Source: Terebella lapidaria
Lineage: Eukaryota > Annelida > Polychaeta > Terebellida > Terebellidae
Reading direction: 5' to 3'
Assembly (NCBI GenBank): GCA_949152475.1
Contig: OX424556.1
Coordinates: 54,766,451 to 54,830,450, forward strand
Length of the DNA: 64,000 bases
Below, one piece after another: positions 23,713 through 36,465 of the stretch. The notes below the pieces were generated by a model. The model was given only the letters and a program-made list of their open reading frames with translations. It did no database searches and was not told where the DNA came from. A program made the translations under genes and the position numbers. Numbering within the stretch: the stretch's first letter is position 1; the number at the start of each line of letters is the position of its first letter.

Positions 23713-24470
23713 TACATGTGATTGTTTTCACGGGCTAAACAATCCAAACCCAGACTAAATCAGATAAAATATATACGTGGCTGTTTTCACAGGACAAACA
23801 TCCAAAACCCGAAATGAATAAAATTGTAAATACGTGGCTGTTTTCACAGGACAAACATCCAAAACCCGAAATGAATAAAATTGTAAATTTCCCCCTGTCT
23901 AACTGATATGATATCCTAATTCAGCCTAAATGTAATTCATAAAACATGGCTCCACCAGGCCTAAAACTGGCTAAATAATATATGTCAAATTGCATCCAGC
24001 CTAACCTGGCCTAAAATATTGGTGGTATGCAGCCTAACTGTTTAGGTCTGCAGCCTAAAATAATTGTGGCTCCAGCATAAGATATACCTTGATCCTAACT
24101 GTGTAGCTCCTGGCAAGCTGATATCAGTGTAGCTCCTGTAGCTTCTAAGTGTAGCTCCTTGGTCAGGCTTGGTGTAGCTCCTGGCTAAAAGTTGCTCCTG
24201 ATAGATTCCTGTCTCCAGATGTTGCTCCTTGCCCTGCGGGGCTGCTGACTGAAAATCTCCCCTGGGAGCGCTGCTTAAATAGACTGGCTCCAGAACCAGG
24301 TCACGGTGACCCAGATCAGGTTCAGGGGTCAAGCAAGCCGGATTCTGGCTCAGATTGAGGCCAGAATTCCCAGAGTGCTGGGCGTTAATAGCCCCTCCAT
24401 TTCCGGTTCATCCACGCTAGATATGCTCACGGTAAAATCTAAATAACTAGAGAATTATGCCCTAACATCC
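23713..24470 (+). repeat. 57-bp tandem duplication and short AGCTCC-type repeats
   Basis: The unit starting TACGTGGCTGTTTTCACAGG occurs at 23,774 and 23,831 (57 bp apart, almost identical), with a decayed third copy before them. From about 24,060 to 24,230 'gtagctcctgg'-like words recur about seven times, irregularly spaced. No coding function is supported. Confidence 0.7.
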
Positions 24471-25560
24471 CCTAAATTATGTTTCCCCAATGAATTCCCA
24501 CACCCTGCCCCGTAAATAAATGTATAGGTTGAGATAATTGCGCCTCCCAGGCATTAAAATCACTCTCGAAGCGGCCGGCCAAAAGGTAAACAAATTGACC
24601 GTCGCGCCCCCTAGCGAATGCAATAAAACCACATGGGATACGGCTGGCAGCCGGCAAAACATAAACGAACTAAAATGCGTGAAAATCAAGATAATCTGAA
24701 CTGACTCTGGTGAAGATTGCTAACAGTGAGTAAAAAAGAAACTTCCCTAATCAAAATCCCTTCCCGAGTGTAGACATAGCTGCCCTCCCACGAAAGTTTG
24801 GCCAAATCACAGTAAAATGCCTACCCCCCAGGGACCCAATCTTTACATATGCATAGACACAAGCATTATGCACAATAGGGTCAGTGAATACATACATGTA
24901 CTGTTAGTTATTTGATGAACACAGAGTGTTATGAAATATGCCAAATGCAAGGAGATGTTACTTCCCCAGAAGTTTTAAACTTATAACTGTCACTTTGGAA
25001 ATACGAGTTATTATTTGCATTGATCAGGTGAATAGAGTAGAGTCATGGCCCAATGCACACAGAAGCCCTAGCATGTGGCAGTCTACATGTAAAAGCCGGT
25101 GTGAAATGTGCACAGTGGAGCATATGATATTGAAGTCTCCCTCTCACTGTGGCAGTGTCTTGAAGGGTTAAAAAATAGTGCCTGTGCTGGCCACTTGGGA
25201 AAAATTTTTAGTTGTCAATAAATGACTGAACTTCAAAAATCATTTGTGATGCAATGGATTTGAATTCCAAAAAAATATTTCTCGGCTCATAAACTAGCAT
25301 ATGTAGTAATGCTCAGAAAAATACTTGGAACATTCGTAATGGACTTTTTCCACAAGAACGGATGTCCCGAAATTTTGGTAGTCAATTTCACCAATTTTAA
25401 CATAAGATGCATAATAACTGCGCGTAAAATGCTTTAAATTAGTTATTAACATGATAATATAACATTTTTGTGAGATATGTGTTCATTTCTTCAAGAAAAA
25501 CCATTTTCAAAAATATTCAGTGCGCATCACTGACTAAAATATGGCGAGGGTAACAACCCC
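24471..25560. other. No gene recognised
   Basis: Mixed unique-looking sequence, with a CGCCCCCTAGCG-type word near 24,604 like one in the right end of the TIR element at 5,880. No supported gene, RNA or complete element. Confidence 0.4.
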
Positions 25561-26880
25561 TTAAATTCTCCTATGCTTTATAATGGGACACATTTTGCCT
25601 AATATCTCACTTAATATTGAGATTAGAGACTAGGAATCAATTATGGACACATAGGAAATGATATATGGATATTCTCATGACCTTGAATTTGACCATTGAC
25701 CTCATTTTCAAGGTCACAGGTCAAAATGGCTAATATCTCGCTTATTATTGACTTTACAGATTAGGAATCAATTGTGGACATATAGGAAATGACATATGCT
25801 GAATATTCTGATGACCTTGAATTTGACCTTTGACCTCATTTTCAAGGTCAGAGCACGAAATGGCTGATATATCGCTCATTATGGGCTTCACAGCTTAGGA
25901 ATCAATTGAGCAGATATAGGAAATGAAATGTCCTTAATATTGTCTTGACCTTGAAGTTGACCTTTGACCTCATTTTCAAGGTCAAAGAACAAAATGACTA
26001 ATATCTCACTTATATCGACTTTACAACTTGAGAATCAATTGTGGACAGATAGGAAATGATATATGCTTGATATTGTCGTGACCTTGAATTTGACCTTTGA
26101 CCTCATTTTCAAGGTCACACAGGACAACTTAGCTAATATTTTGTTTATTATCAGATTCACAACTCAGGATTCTGTTGTGGACATACAGCAAATAGTATAT
26201 GCTGAATATTCTGATGACCTTTAATTTGGCTTTTGATTTCATTTTCAAGGTCACAGGACATAATGACTAATGCTCTGTCTTATTACTGAATTTACAGCTT
26301 AGTCAGCTTAGTTGTGAACGTATAGGAAATCATATATGCTGAATGCTCTCGTGACTTTTGACCGTGACCTTTTTTTCAAGGCCACGGCCAAAATAGGTAT
26401 TATATATTGTCCAGTAACCTATCTTAGCCCTTGGGCTAATTTTTTCTTATTGATGCATAAAACGCCTCATATGTACCGCTGTGACATGTATAAGTTTCGT
26501 TGTTCGAAGTGGGCCATTTTCGGCCCAAACTCGGCCCAAATGGGACTTTCCCATGTTAAATTTTCCTATGCTTTATAATAAGGCACATATGTCCAAATGT
26601 CTCAATTAATATTGAGAATAGAGATTAGGAATCAATTGTGGACATATAGGAAATGATAAATGCTGTATATTCTCGTGACCTTGAATTAGACCGCTGACCT
26701 CATTTTCAAGATCAAGAGCACAAAATGGCTAATATCTCGCTTATTATCGACTTTACAGCTTAAGAATCGATTGTGAACATATAGGAAATGATTTATTCTG
26801 CAACTTGTCATGACCTTGAATTCGACCTTTGACCTCATTTTCAAGGACACAGGACAGAACCTTTTTTAAGTAAGGCCTTA
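25560..26880 (+). mobile_element. GTTACC-family satellite fragment with 3' terminus
   Basis: Six to seven 134-bp-type monomers (25,575-26,400) lead into a complete 3' terminus at 26,408-26,442: GTCCAGTAACCT, then the hairpin AGCCCTTGGGCT and a T run. It abuts the internal 5' region of a second copy (26,446 onward, 'cttattgatgcataa'), as expected for insertion into that copy's T tract. Two more monomers end near 26,870. Confidence 0.75.
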
Positions 26881-27434
26881 ATGTCTACAGGTAATTTTGG
26901 CTGATATAATGACATGGAGGCGATGATGAGGGGCACAGGAAGGAGATATGTGTACAACATTGTCCACAGTAGTGACAGAACGTTTAGTTTACACTACCAT
27001 GTTTATCATAATATCACCATGGTATCATCTTGTACTTACAGATACATGTGGAAAGCTATGGAGCCGGTATCTCTGAGATGTACACATAAAAGCCTAGACT
27101 AGCCAGAATGGCACAAAGCCATGGGGCGGAGCATTCCGTAGACTCTGCAGGTTTGTACTCTAGTGTCTCACATGGTGCACGGAAACCTAAATAAAAAAAA
27201 AATCTGTTTTCTGACAGAAAATCTTCTTTTCGTTTGTTAATTATACATGTGCAGAAAGTACAGAAATGCCTTAAAACACAGGGAAGTTTTTATATGTATA
27301 GATCTGTCTTTTGCAAGAAAGAAAAGCAGATTAAATCTCAGTAAATGATTTTTATATGTTGTATGATTTCATTGTAGTTATGGGTAATTTAAATGTAGTT
27401 TGCTTGAAAATAGTATAAATTTTAGACAAGGAGC
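26881..27434. other. 5' flank or upstream intron of the sacsin-like gene
   Basis: No repeat of the main families and no clear promoter elements. Upstream exons, for example for an N-terminal ubiquitin-like domain as in human sacsin, may lie further left, but I could not identify one. Confidence 0.4.
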
Positions 27435-27614
27435 ATGTCAATAAACACTAACTGTCCAATGGCATTGGTACAGCAATGTTCTACATGTTCTATGTCATGT
27501 TCTATACCAGAGTCTGATGAGGCAGAGGAGGACTATGGCTTGATTCGCCCCAGTTTGATCAAACAGCTCCGAGCCATTCTGGATCAGTATCCTGATGATG
27601 GACAAATACTCAAG
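27435..27614 (+). CDS. Sacsin-like gene, first exon seen
   Basis: It encodes up to 60 residues ending LDQYPDDGQILK, the segment immediately before the ATPase N-box in sacsin repeats. The donor after 27,614 is GTTTGC, phase 0. The start is uncertain: an ATG lies at 27,435, but an acceptor-like CCAG ends near 27,511, so the true exon may begin there and only the acidic ESDEAEEDYG and following residues would be coding. The conserved helix IRPSLIKQLRAILDQYP is the firm part. Confidence 0.7.
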
Positions 27615-27978
27615 GTTTGCTTCACCGATTTGTTCTAAGCGTTTGCTTGTAGAGGCACATGTATCATATCTTATAAACCATCTAGCTGTGTTGCACGTTA
27701 TTTACTGCTGTATATTTCAAAGACTGCGTCTTCACGCAGATACATGCACACTTTCACTCGTAAGATTGAAACGTTGTTGCCAAAAAAAATGAAAGCAAAA
27801 CATGGTTTTCAGGCTCTGAACCAAAGTTGTTTCTTACTTGTCTCACCTGTGTGGACCCTTACAATCAGAAAATCATTCTGATGAGCAATGGTGATCCAAA
27901 AAGTTTTTCGTCTTTACATAACGTATGTATATGTTATGGAGTATGTCTGTCACTGTTCCCATCGAATGATGTTCCCAG

Positions 27979-28089
27979 GAGCTGATCCAGAATGCTGAAG
28001 ATGCCGGAGCAACTGAAGTCAAATTTCTCTACGATGAGAACAGATATCCCACAAGTTCCCTGCATGATCCGGACATGGCGCAATTCCAG
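27979..28089 (+). CDS. Sacsin-like gene, exon with ATPase N-box
   Basis: The 37 codons begin [20 protein letters not shown], the N-box of the GHKL/HSP90-like ATP-binding fold. The Glu acts in hydrolysis and the Asn in magnesium binding in this family. The acceptor is TTCCCAG and the donor GTATGC, phase 0 at both ends, so the exon is symmetrical. As in the first unit of human sacsin there is no clear D-x-G motif after it. Confidence 0.9.
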
Positions 28090-28958
28090 GTATGCGTAAC
28101 TTACGTCAACTTGATTCATACTGGTAATATGAAATACTTGACATGAAATGTTTGTTAAAAATGACTCCATCTGGTTTGAAGAATGTTGCTACATTTCATA
28201 CTGTTACGATTTTGCAAAACTTCACTTGGGATATGAGTGCTGTATGCTCAGTGTTAGTATGCTCAGGTATAGTGCGATCACTTGCGATATGAGGCCACCA
28301 TCAACAATGCGGGATGCCAGAGCACAAAGAGCCTACCGTTTTGGTCCTAATAGTGGCACATGCCCTAGTAATAGAGCGTGCCCCTCTTTTCGCCAAAAAT
28401 AATCAATTTTTGTAACCTTGCAATTCACATCATTTCTTTCTGATAAGATCTTGGAATGTGCCAATCCATACATATATGTTATTTGAATCATAATAAAGGG
28501 GACTAAAGGCTATAGGTATATGATTCAGTTATTTTCTCGAGTTTGACCTCATTTTTGCCAATCAGGCCATTCAGACTGGAAAGTTTTTCATTGTGGGGTG
28601 TGAACGTTGAATTTTAATGACAATGATGCGAGCGTAATGCCAGCCAACCTTTTTCCAAAATTGAGTTTGGGCCACCGAAAAATACACATGCCAAAATGTG
28701 TCATGCCAAAAAGAAATGCTGGTCTTGGGTGATGGTTACACTCAGAACTAGCATCGGAGTGCTCGATGCTAGCGCAAGAGGTGTCACTGGCATGTGTTAG
28801 ATGCGAGTTCAGCAAGCTAGCATGATGGCGAAGTTTTGCGAAATTGAAACTACACTTGATTTACCTATATTATCATGATTATGAATTCATGAAATCTAGC
28901 ACATGTTAATTTGCCGAACATATACATGTAATTAACAGAAAGATAATTATTTCCACAG

Positions 28959-29106
28959 GGTAGTGCCCTTTATGCGTACAACAATGCGTTGTTCGAGAAG
29001 AAAGACTGGAAGGGAATCCGAATGCTTCAAGCGAGTATCAAAGAAAAGGACCCGATGAAAGTCGGCCGTTTTGGACTTGGCTTCAAATCTGTCCTCCATC
29101 TGACAG
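28959..29106 (+). CDS. Sacsin-like gene, exon with GRFGLGF motif
   Basis: It starts [12 protein letters not shown] (human sacsin has a [12 protein letters not shown]-type sequence) and carries [14 protein letters not shown] from 29,064, the glycine-rich ATP-lid motif of the fold. The acceptor is TTCCACAG; the donor GTGAAT follows 29,106, leaving one base that joins with the next exon to give the Asp of the TD pair. Confidence 0.92.
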
Positions 29107-29245
29107 GTGAATTACACAAAAGAAAAACATTGGGGATTTGTGATTGATGTTCTTTCATTGCTGAAAGAGGGTGACATAATTTAATATAAATATTTCAGTT
29201 GATAAATTTGAAACTTGTACGTTTATGTTGTTTCACACATCACAG

Positions 29246-30658
29246 ATTTGCCGAGCATTCTCAGCGGTGATCGCCTATTCATGATTGATCCACATGAGAA
29301 GTACTTCGAGTACCATGGTGAAAGAACCTCTGGCTATAGCTGGAACCTACAGAAGAAGAAGTTGGAAGTACAGAAACTCTGTGACCAGTTCACTCCATTC
29401 AAATCAGCATTCCACGACACGAGTGACGTGTTTGACCGGGGATTCTACCAAGGAACTCTGTTCAGGTTCCCATTGCGTCTGCAGGAATCAAAGTTGTCGG
29501 ACACACTCTACGGACCAGAGAGGATGAAGGACCTGTTCAGCTCATTCCAAGCAGATGCTCAAAATCTCGTGTTGTTCCTCAAGAACATTGAAAGCATCAA
29601 GTTGTTCAGGAAGTTCCGGGGACAAACAGAACCCGAGCTTGTTTATGAAGTTCGGTTAACTGCAGATTGTCAGGACTCTGTGAGAAAGAAGCGCCGGGAG
29701 TTTGTAGAGAGAGGTGAGGTGGCCGACAGAGACAGAGAGGATGCCAGTGTCACATACCGTGTCAAGGTGGAGACTCGCAGGCTCCTGGACAGTGGAGAGT
29801 TTGACACAAAAGTGTATGAATGGCTGGTGAATGAATACCGCGGCGGTCACTTGTCCACAGAGTTGCAGGAGCTGAAGGATGACCAGAGCCTGTCGTTGAT
29901 TCCAATGGTCGGTGTTGCCATGCCAATCAACAACCGAAAGAGGGATCAGACATTACCAGATGCAGGAGAAGAGGAACAAGTTGGAGGGCAAGTGTTCTGC
30001 TTCCTGCCGCTGCCTGTGGAACAAACAACCTCCACGGGTCTTCCAATTCATGTCAACGGCTACTTCTCTGTCAGCCAGAACAGACGCCACCTCAAGTGGC
30101 CCACCGCCGGACTCAACGTTGAAGCGGACAAGTCTGTCCATTGGAACCAATGTCTCATCTCGGAACTTCTCCCTCTCTCCTACTCACAGCTACTGAAGGA
30201 AGCGAGAGAAGTCAGCGGAGAGGAGGATGGCCCTTTGACACCAGCTGATGTGTACCGAGCATATCCAGATGTGGAGTTCGTTGATGAAAAGTGGCAGATA
30301 ATGATGCGACCGCTGTACACAGAGCTCTTTACACACCCACTGATGTACACTGAGTGTGGCGGTGGCCAGTGGATCAGTGTTGCAGACGCCATCGCAGAAA
30401 CTCCCGTAGAAGACGAAGACATCAGGGAGGTCGTCACAAAAGTTTGTCTGCAGGGTGGACTGAACATTTCCAAAGTACCAACACACGTCCAACATGCCAT
30501 GAATAAGTTAACGCCCCGCACCGTTGAAGCCATTTCTCCAAGCAACGTGAGGTCATTACTTCGTGCCAAGCCATCAGTCTACAAACAGCTTAGTCATGCA
30601 GAAAAACTCAGTTTGCTCAAGTTCATTCTCCAGGACGAAAACTTCCAAGATGTTACGG
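29246..30658 (+). CDS. Sacsin-like gene, main exon of first repeat
   Basis: This 1,413-bp exon codes for about 470 residues. It begins DLPSILSGDRLFMIDPHEKY, which closely follows the sacsin pattern after the ATPase lid (a phrase of the D-P-x-E/H-K type). It continues through FRFPLR, a basic/acidic middle, FCFLPLP, HVNGYFSVSQNRRHLKW (strongly conserved in sacsin units) and WNQCLISELLPLSYSQLL. It ends FQDVTG with a consensus donor GTAAGT after 30,658. Codon use is richer in G+C than the surrounding repeats, as expected for a real gene. The acceptor before 29,246 is ATCACAG. Confidence 0.95.
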
Positions 30659-30769
30659 GTAAGTCATTGTGTGCCACATTGCACTGAATAAACAGTTTTA
30701 TTTCAACCACGTTTTTCCAGGGTTGACTTCCTTGTAAACAATAACTGGAACACACTTTGTTTCCTGCAG

Positions 30770-30949
30770 GTATTGAGCTCTTGCCACGTGCTGACGGGAC
30801 ATTCACCATGTTCCAGAAGGCTGACTGTCCTGTGTACATTCCGGCCCCGACCACCCCCCGCCGTCTCTTCCCTGGGATTGAGCAGGCTCTCGTCTCTGAT
30901 GACTTGGACTCAGAGCTTATGCGGAAACTGGAAAAGTTGGCAACAGCAG
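30770..30949 (+). CDS. Sacsin-like gene, exon before the giant intron
   Basis: These 180 bp encode about 60 residues: IELLPRADGTFTMFQ, PVYIPAPTTPRRLFPGIE and ELMRKLEKLATAG. The acceptor is a good TTTCCTGCAG. The donor is GTTTGT after 30,949, leaving one base in phase 1. The next matching acceptor is at 61,418, about 30.5 kb away. A near copy of the exon end plus donor lies 55 bp downstream. Confidence 0.88.
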
Positions 30950-31748
30950 GTTTGTTTTTGCTTCATGTTTTCTTTTTTGCTTCTTGTTTTTGCTTCAACA
31001 ACAGGTTTGTTTTTGCTTCATGCAAAGGTTTGTACTGCACACATATATACTAAGTCATATTATGATGCCTTGAATTCACCTTGAATTTTACTTCTGTCGA
31101 AGTACAAAATCTTGAGGTCTCATCAAAATTTGAAAATGGACAATATGGAGGCAAACACTTGAAACTCATGTGTTGTGTGCACATCTATATGGAAAGTCAT
31201 GTATGACATATCTTACTGTGACCTACTTGAGATGACCTTGGGTACTTGAACTAAACGTTATGTCCACCCAAGAAATGTCAAGTGGTCTTTCAAGATAAAA
31301 TTCTTGGAGATAAAACTTGAGTTTGCATTACAAACATACTTGAAATCCTATGTGAAGCATCTTTTGATGACCTTGAACTTGACCTCTATGTTGAGTGGAG
31401 TACCCAAAGCCAATGTTATGTCCATCTGATCCCACCACGTACATGTGAAAATTGGTCTCTGGAGTTGCAACTTTTGGAAAAAGGACATAGATTTGTATTT
31501 TGAACACATTAGAATTCATCTATAAAGCACATTTCAGTGACCTTGAGTGCTCAAATTTGAGGTTATGACCACCAAAAAACTTGTAAATTGATTGTTGGAT
31601 ACAAACGCTTGCAGAGATCTAGTTTATGTTTCTGTCATGAATGTACTGGTATTGGAATATGTGTGTTCTTTTGGTGACCTTGAATTTGACCTAAGATATA
31701 TTTGTAACCTGGAGTGCTGCACGTACAGCGAAAATGGAAATACATTTT
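30950..31748 (+). other. Left end of giant intron: decayed repeats
   Basis: After a duplicated donor-like segment (to about 31,022) come several decayed units of about 165 bp with 'ttgcattacaaacat', 'ggtctctgga' and 'gaccttga' words, related to 3,850-3,990 and 15,990-16,140. No coding content. Confidence 0.55.
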
Positions 31749-32560
31749 AGGTTACCGGACCATTGCATCCGTCGTCCGTCCGTCCGTCGTCCGTCCGTTC
31801 ACATTTTTAGGTTACCGGACCTTTGGCCCAATAACCTATTGCCGTGGCGTTGCGTACGTCGTCCGTCATCGGCATTGTCGTCAGTCTACATTTTTATCTT
31901 TTTTAGTACGGTCGAATCTTTCTAAAATTTTGCACAAAAATACTTGAGATTATTTCAAGGAGGTATTTTCAGGTTACCGGACCTTTGGTAACCAATTGCC
32001 GTGGCGTTGCGTCCGTCGTCCGTCCGTTCACATTTTTATCTTTAAAGTATATGGTCAAATCTTTCTGAAATTTCGCACAAAAATACCTAAAAATATTTCC
32101 AGGAAAGGCTTTTTTAGGTTACCGGACCTATGGTCCGATAACCTATTGGCATGGCGATGCGCCCGTCGTCCGTCCGTCGTCCGTTCACATTTTTATCTTT
32201 AAAGTAGGCCTATATGATCGAATCTTTCTGAAATTTTGCACAAAAATACCTAAAAGTATTTCAAGGAAGGCTTTTTTTAGTTTTTCGATTTTCGCATTTT
32301 TTTCAAAATGGCGGCCGTTTTCGATGAAAAATGCCTGATTTTGGACTTTGGCGGCCATTTTCTCATAAACTGTTCAGTAACTTTTTTTCTTTTTGATACA
32401 CAACACTCCTCATATGTACTCCTGTGATGTGTATAAGTTTCGTTGCGCTTGAATCGCTCGAAGTGGGCCATTTTGGGCCAAACTTAGCCCAAATGGGACA
32501 TTCCCATGTTAAATTCTCCTATGCTTTATAATGGGACACATTATGCCTTATATCTCACTT
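31749..32560 (+). mobile_element. Four stacked 5' termini of the GTTACC Helitron-like family
   Basis: AGGTTACCGGAC starts at 31,749, 31,809, 31,971 and 32,116, each followed by the GTCCGTC simple repeat and the start of the 5' region. Only the last continues into the whole 5' region (ATGGCGGCC block at about 32,306, hairpin AGGTTA-CGGACC/GGTCCG-TAACCT at its start) and then into the satellite. The T run ending the third copy's 5' region is the point where the fourth begins. Confidence 0.85.
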
Positions 32561-35500
32561 AATATTGAGATAAGAGACTAGGAATCAATTGTGGACATAT
32601 AGGAAATAATATATGCTGAATATTCTCGTGACCTTGAATTTGACCTCTGACCTCAGTTTCAAGGTCAAAGAACAAAATGGCTAATATCTCGCTCATTATC
32701 GACTTTACAGCTTAGAAATCAATTGTGGACATATAGGAAATGATATATACCGCATATTCTGATGACCTTGAATTTGACCTTTGACCTCATTTTGAAGGTC
32801 ACAGGACAAAATGGCTAATATCTCGCTTGTTATCGACTTTACAGCTTAGGAATCAGTTATGAACATATAGGAAATGATATATGCTGAATATTGTCATCAC
32901 CTTGAATTTGACCTTTGACCTCATTCTCAAGGTCAAAGCACAAAATGGCTAATATCTCGCTTATTATCGACTTTACAGCTTAGAAATCTATTGTGAACAT
33001 ATAGGAAATGATACATGCCGAATATTCTGATGACCTTGAATTTGACCTTTGACCTCATTTTCAAGGTCACGGGCAAAATGGCTAATATCTCGCTTATCAT
33101 CGACTTTACAGCTTAGGAATCAAATGTGGACATATGGGAAAGGATATACGCTGAATATTCTGATGACCATAAATTTGACCTTTGACCTTATTTTCAAGGT
33201 CATAGCACAAAATGGCTAATATCTCGCTTATTATCGATTTTACAGCTTAGGAATCAATCGTGGACATATAGGAAATGATATATCCATAATAATCTTGTGA
33301 CTTTGAATTAGACCTTCGACCTCATTTTCCAGTTTCTTTTTAATACATAACACTCCTCATATGTACTCCTGTGATGTGTACAAGTTTTGTTGCGCTTGAA
33401 TCGCTGGAAGTGGGCCATTTTGGCCCAAACTCGGCCCAAATGAGACTTTTCCATGTTAAACTCTCCTATGCTTTATAATGGGACCACATTATGCCTAATA
33501 TCTCGCTCAATATTGAGATTAGACACTAGAAATCAATTTTGGACATATAGGAAATGATATATGCCGAATATTCTCATGACCTTGAATTTGACCTTTGACC
33601 TCATTTTCAAGGTCACAGGACAAAATGGCTAATATCTCGCTTCTTATCGACTTTACAGCTTAGGAATCAATTATGAACATATAGGAAATGATATATGCAG
33701 ATCATTGTCATGACCTTGAATTTGACCTTTGACCTCATTTTCAAGGTCACAGGACAAAATGGCTAATATCTCACTTATAATCGATTTTACAGCTTAGGGA
33801 TCAATTGTGGACATATAGGAAATGATATATGCCGAATATTCCCGTGACCTTCAATTTGACCTCTGAACTCATTTTCAAAGTCAAGAGCACGAAATGGCTA
33901 ATATCTCGCTTATTATCGACTTCACAGGTTAGAAAATCAGTTGTGGATGTATAGGAACTGATATACACAGAATATTCTGATGACTTTGAATTTGACCTCG
34001 TTCTCCATCTTCAAGGTCATAGGAAAAAATGGCTGAAATCTCACTTATCATCGACTTTACAGCTTACAAATCAATTGGGGCCAAGTAGGAAGTGATATAT
34101 GCTGAAGATTGGCATGACCTTGATCTTGACCTTTGATCTCATTTTCAAGGTCAGACCATCAAATGGCTAATATCTCGCTTATTATCGACTTTGCAGCTTA
34201 GAATCAATTGTGCACATGTAGGAAATGATATATATATACTGAATCTTGTCATGACCTTGAACTTGACCTTCGACCTCATTTTCAAGGTCAGAGCATAGAA
34301 TGGCTAATATCTCGCTTATTATCATTTTTACAGTTAAGGAAGCAATTGTGAACAAATAGTAAACGATAAATGCTGAATATTGTCATGACCTTGAATTTGA
34401 CCTTTGACCTCATTTTGAAGGTCACAGGACAAAATGGCTAATATCTCGCTTGTTATCGACTTTACAGCTTAGGAATCAGTTATGAACATATAGGAAATGA
34501 TATATGCTGAATATTGTCATCACCTTGAATTTGACCTTTGACCTCATTCTCAAGGTCAAAGCACAAAATGGCTAATATCTCGCTTATTATCGACTTTACA
34601 GCTTAGAAATCTATTGTGAACATATAGGAAATGATACATGCCGAATATTCTGATGACCTTGAATTTGACCTTTGACCTCATTTTCAAGGTCACGGGCAAA
34701 ATGGCTAATATCTCGCTTATCATCGACTTTACAGCTTAGGAATCAAATGTGGACATATGGGAAAGGATATACGCTGAATATTCTGATGACCATAAATTTG
34801 ACCTTTGACCTTATTTTCAAGGTCATAGCACAAAATGGCTAATATCTCGCTTATTATCGATTTTACAGCTTAGGAATCAATTGTGGACATATAGGAAATG
34901 ATATATCCATAATAATCTTGTGACTTTGAATTTGACCTTTGACCTCATTTTCCAGTTTCTTTTTAATACATAACACTCCTCATATGTACTCCTGTGATGT
35001 GTACAAGTTTTGTCGCGCTTGAATCGCTGGAAGTGGGCCATTTTGGCCCAAACTCGGCCCAAATGAGACTTTTCCATGTTAAACTCTCCTATGCTTTATA
35101 ATGGGACCACATTATGCCTAATATCTCACTCAATATTGAGATTAGACACTAGAAATCAATTTTGGACATATAGGAAATGATATAAGCTGAATATTCTCGT
35201 GACCTTGAATTTGAACTCTGACCTCAGTTTCAAGGTCAGACCACAAAATAGCTAATATCTCGCTTATTATCGACTTTACAGATTAGAAATCAATTGTGGA
35301 CATATAGGAAATGATATATGCCGAATATTCTCATGACCTTGAATTTGACCTTTGACCTCATTTTCAAGGTCACAGGACAAAATGGCTAATATCTCGCTTC
35401 TTATCGACTTTACAGCTTAGGAATCAATTATGAACATATAGGAAATGATATATGCAGATCATTGTCATGACCTTGAATTTGACCTTTGACCTCATTTTCA

Positions 35501-36465
35501 AGGTCACAGGACAAAATGGCTAATATCTCACTTATAATCGATTTTACAGCTTAGGGATCAATTGTGGACATATAGGAAATGATATATGCCGAATATTCCC
35601 GTGACCTTCAATTTGACCTCTGAACTCATTTTCAAAGTCAAGAGCACGAAATGGCTAATATCTCGCTTATTATCGACTTCACAGGTTAGAAAATCAGTTG
35701 TGGATGTATAGGAAGTGATATACGCCGAATATTCTGATGACTTTGAATTTGACCTCGTTCTCCATCTTCAAGGTCATAGGAAAAAATGGCTGAAATCTCA
35801 CTTATCATCGACTTTACAGCTTACAAATCAATTGGGGCCAAGTAGGAAGTGATATATGCTGAAGATTGGCATGACCTTGATCTTGACCTTTGATCTCATT
35901 TTCAAGGTCAGACCATCAAATGGCTAATATCTCGCTTATTATCGACTTTGCAGCTTAGAATCAATTGTGCACAAGTAGGAAATGATATATATACTGAATC
36001 TTGTCATGACCTTGAACTTGACCTTCGACCTCATTTTCAAGGTCAGAGCATAGAATGGCTAATATCTCGCTTATTATCATTTTCACAGTTAAGGAAGCAA
36101 TTGTGAACAAATAGTAAACGATAAATGCTGAATATTGTCATGACCTTGAATTTGACATTTGACCTCAATTTCAAGGTCAAAGCACAAAATAGTTAATATC
36201 TCGTTTATTATCGAACTTACAGCTTTGCAATCAATTGAGCACATGTAGGAAATGATATATGCTGAATGTTCTCATGACCTTGAACTTGATCTCATCCTCA
36301 AGGTCAGAACACAAAATGGTTAATATCTTGCTCATTGTCGATTCTTAGCTTAGGAATCAATTGTGGACATGAAATGATATATGCTGAATATTCTTGTGAC
36401 CTTGAATTCGACCTTGTTGTCAAGGTCTCGGGACAAAATGGCTAATATAAAATGTAAAACATCGT
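32560..36465 (+). repeat. 134-bp satellite array, first block
   Basis: About 28 monomers of 134 bp. A typical monomer runs 'ggctaatatctcgcttatta', 'cgactttacagcttaggaat', 'caattgtggacatataggaa', then TGACCTTGAATTTGACCTTT, GACCTCATTTTCAAGGTC. A block of 1,623 bp (about 32,780-34,402) is repeated as about 34,403-36,160 with one additional monomer inserted. The 5'-region fragment 'taatacataacactcctcat' is carried along in both copies (33,341; 34,964). Confidence 0.9.

Noticed and set aside
20589-24450. Possible LTR-type ends around the TIR element (TGTCACGG near 20,587; promoter-like GC-rich stretch near 24,250)
   Set aside because: No pair of long direct repeats, primer-binding site or internal coding region could be seen.
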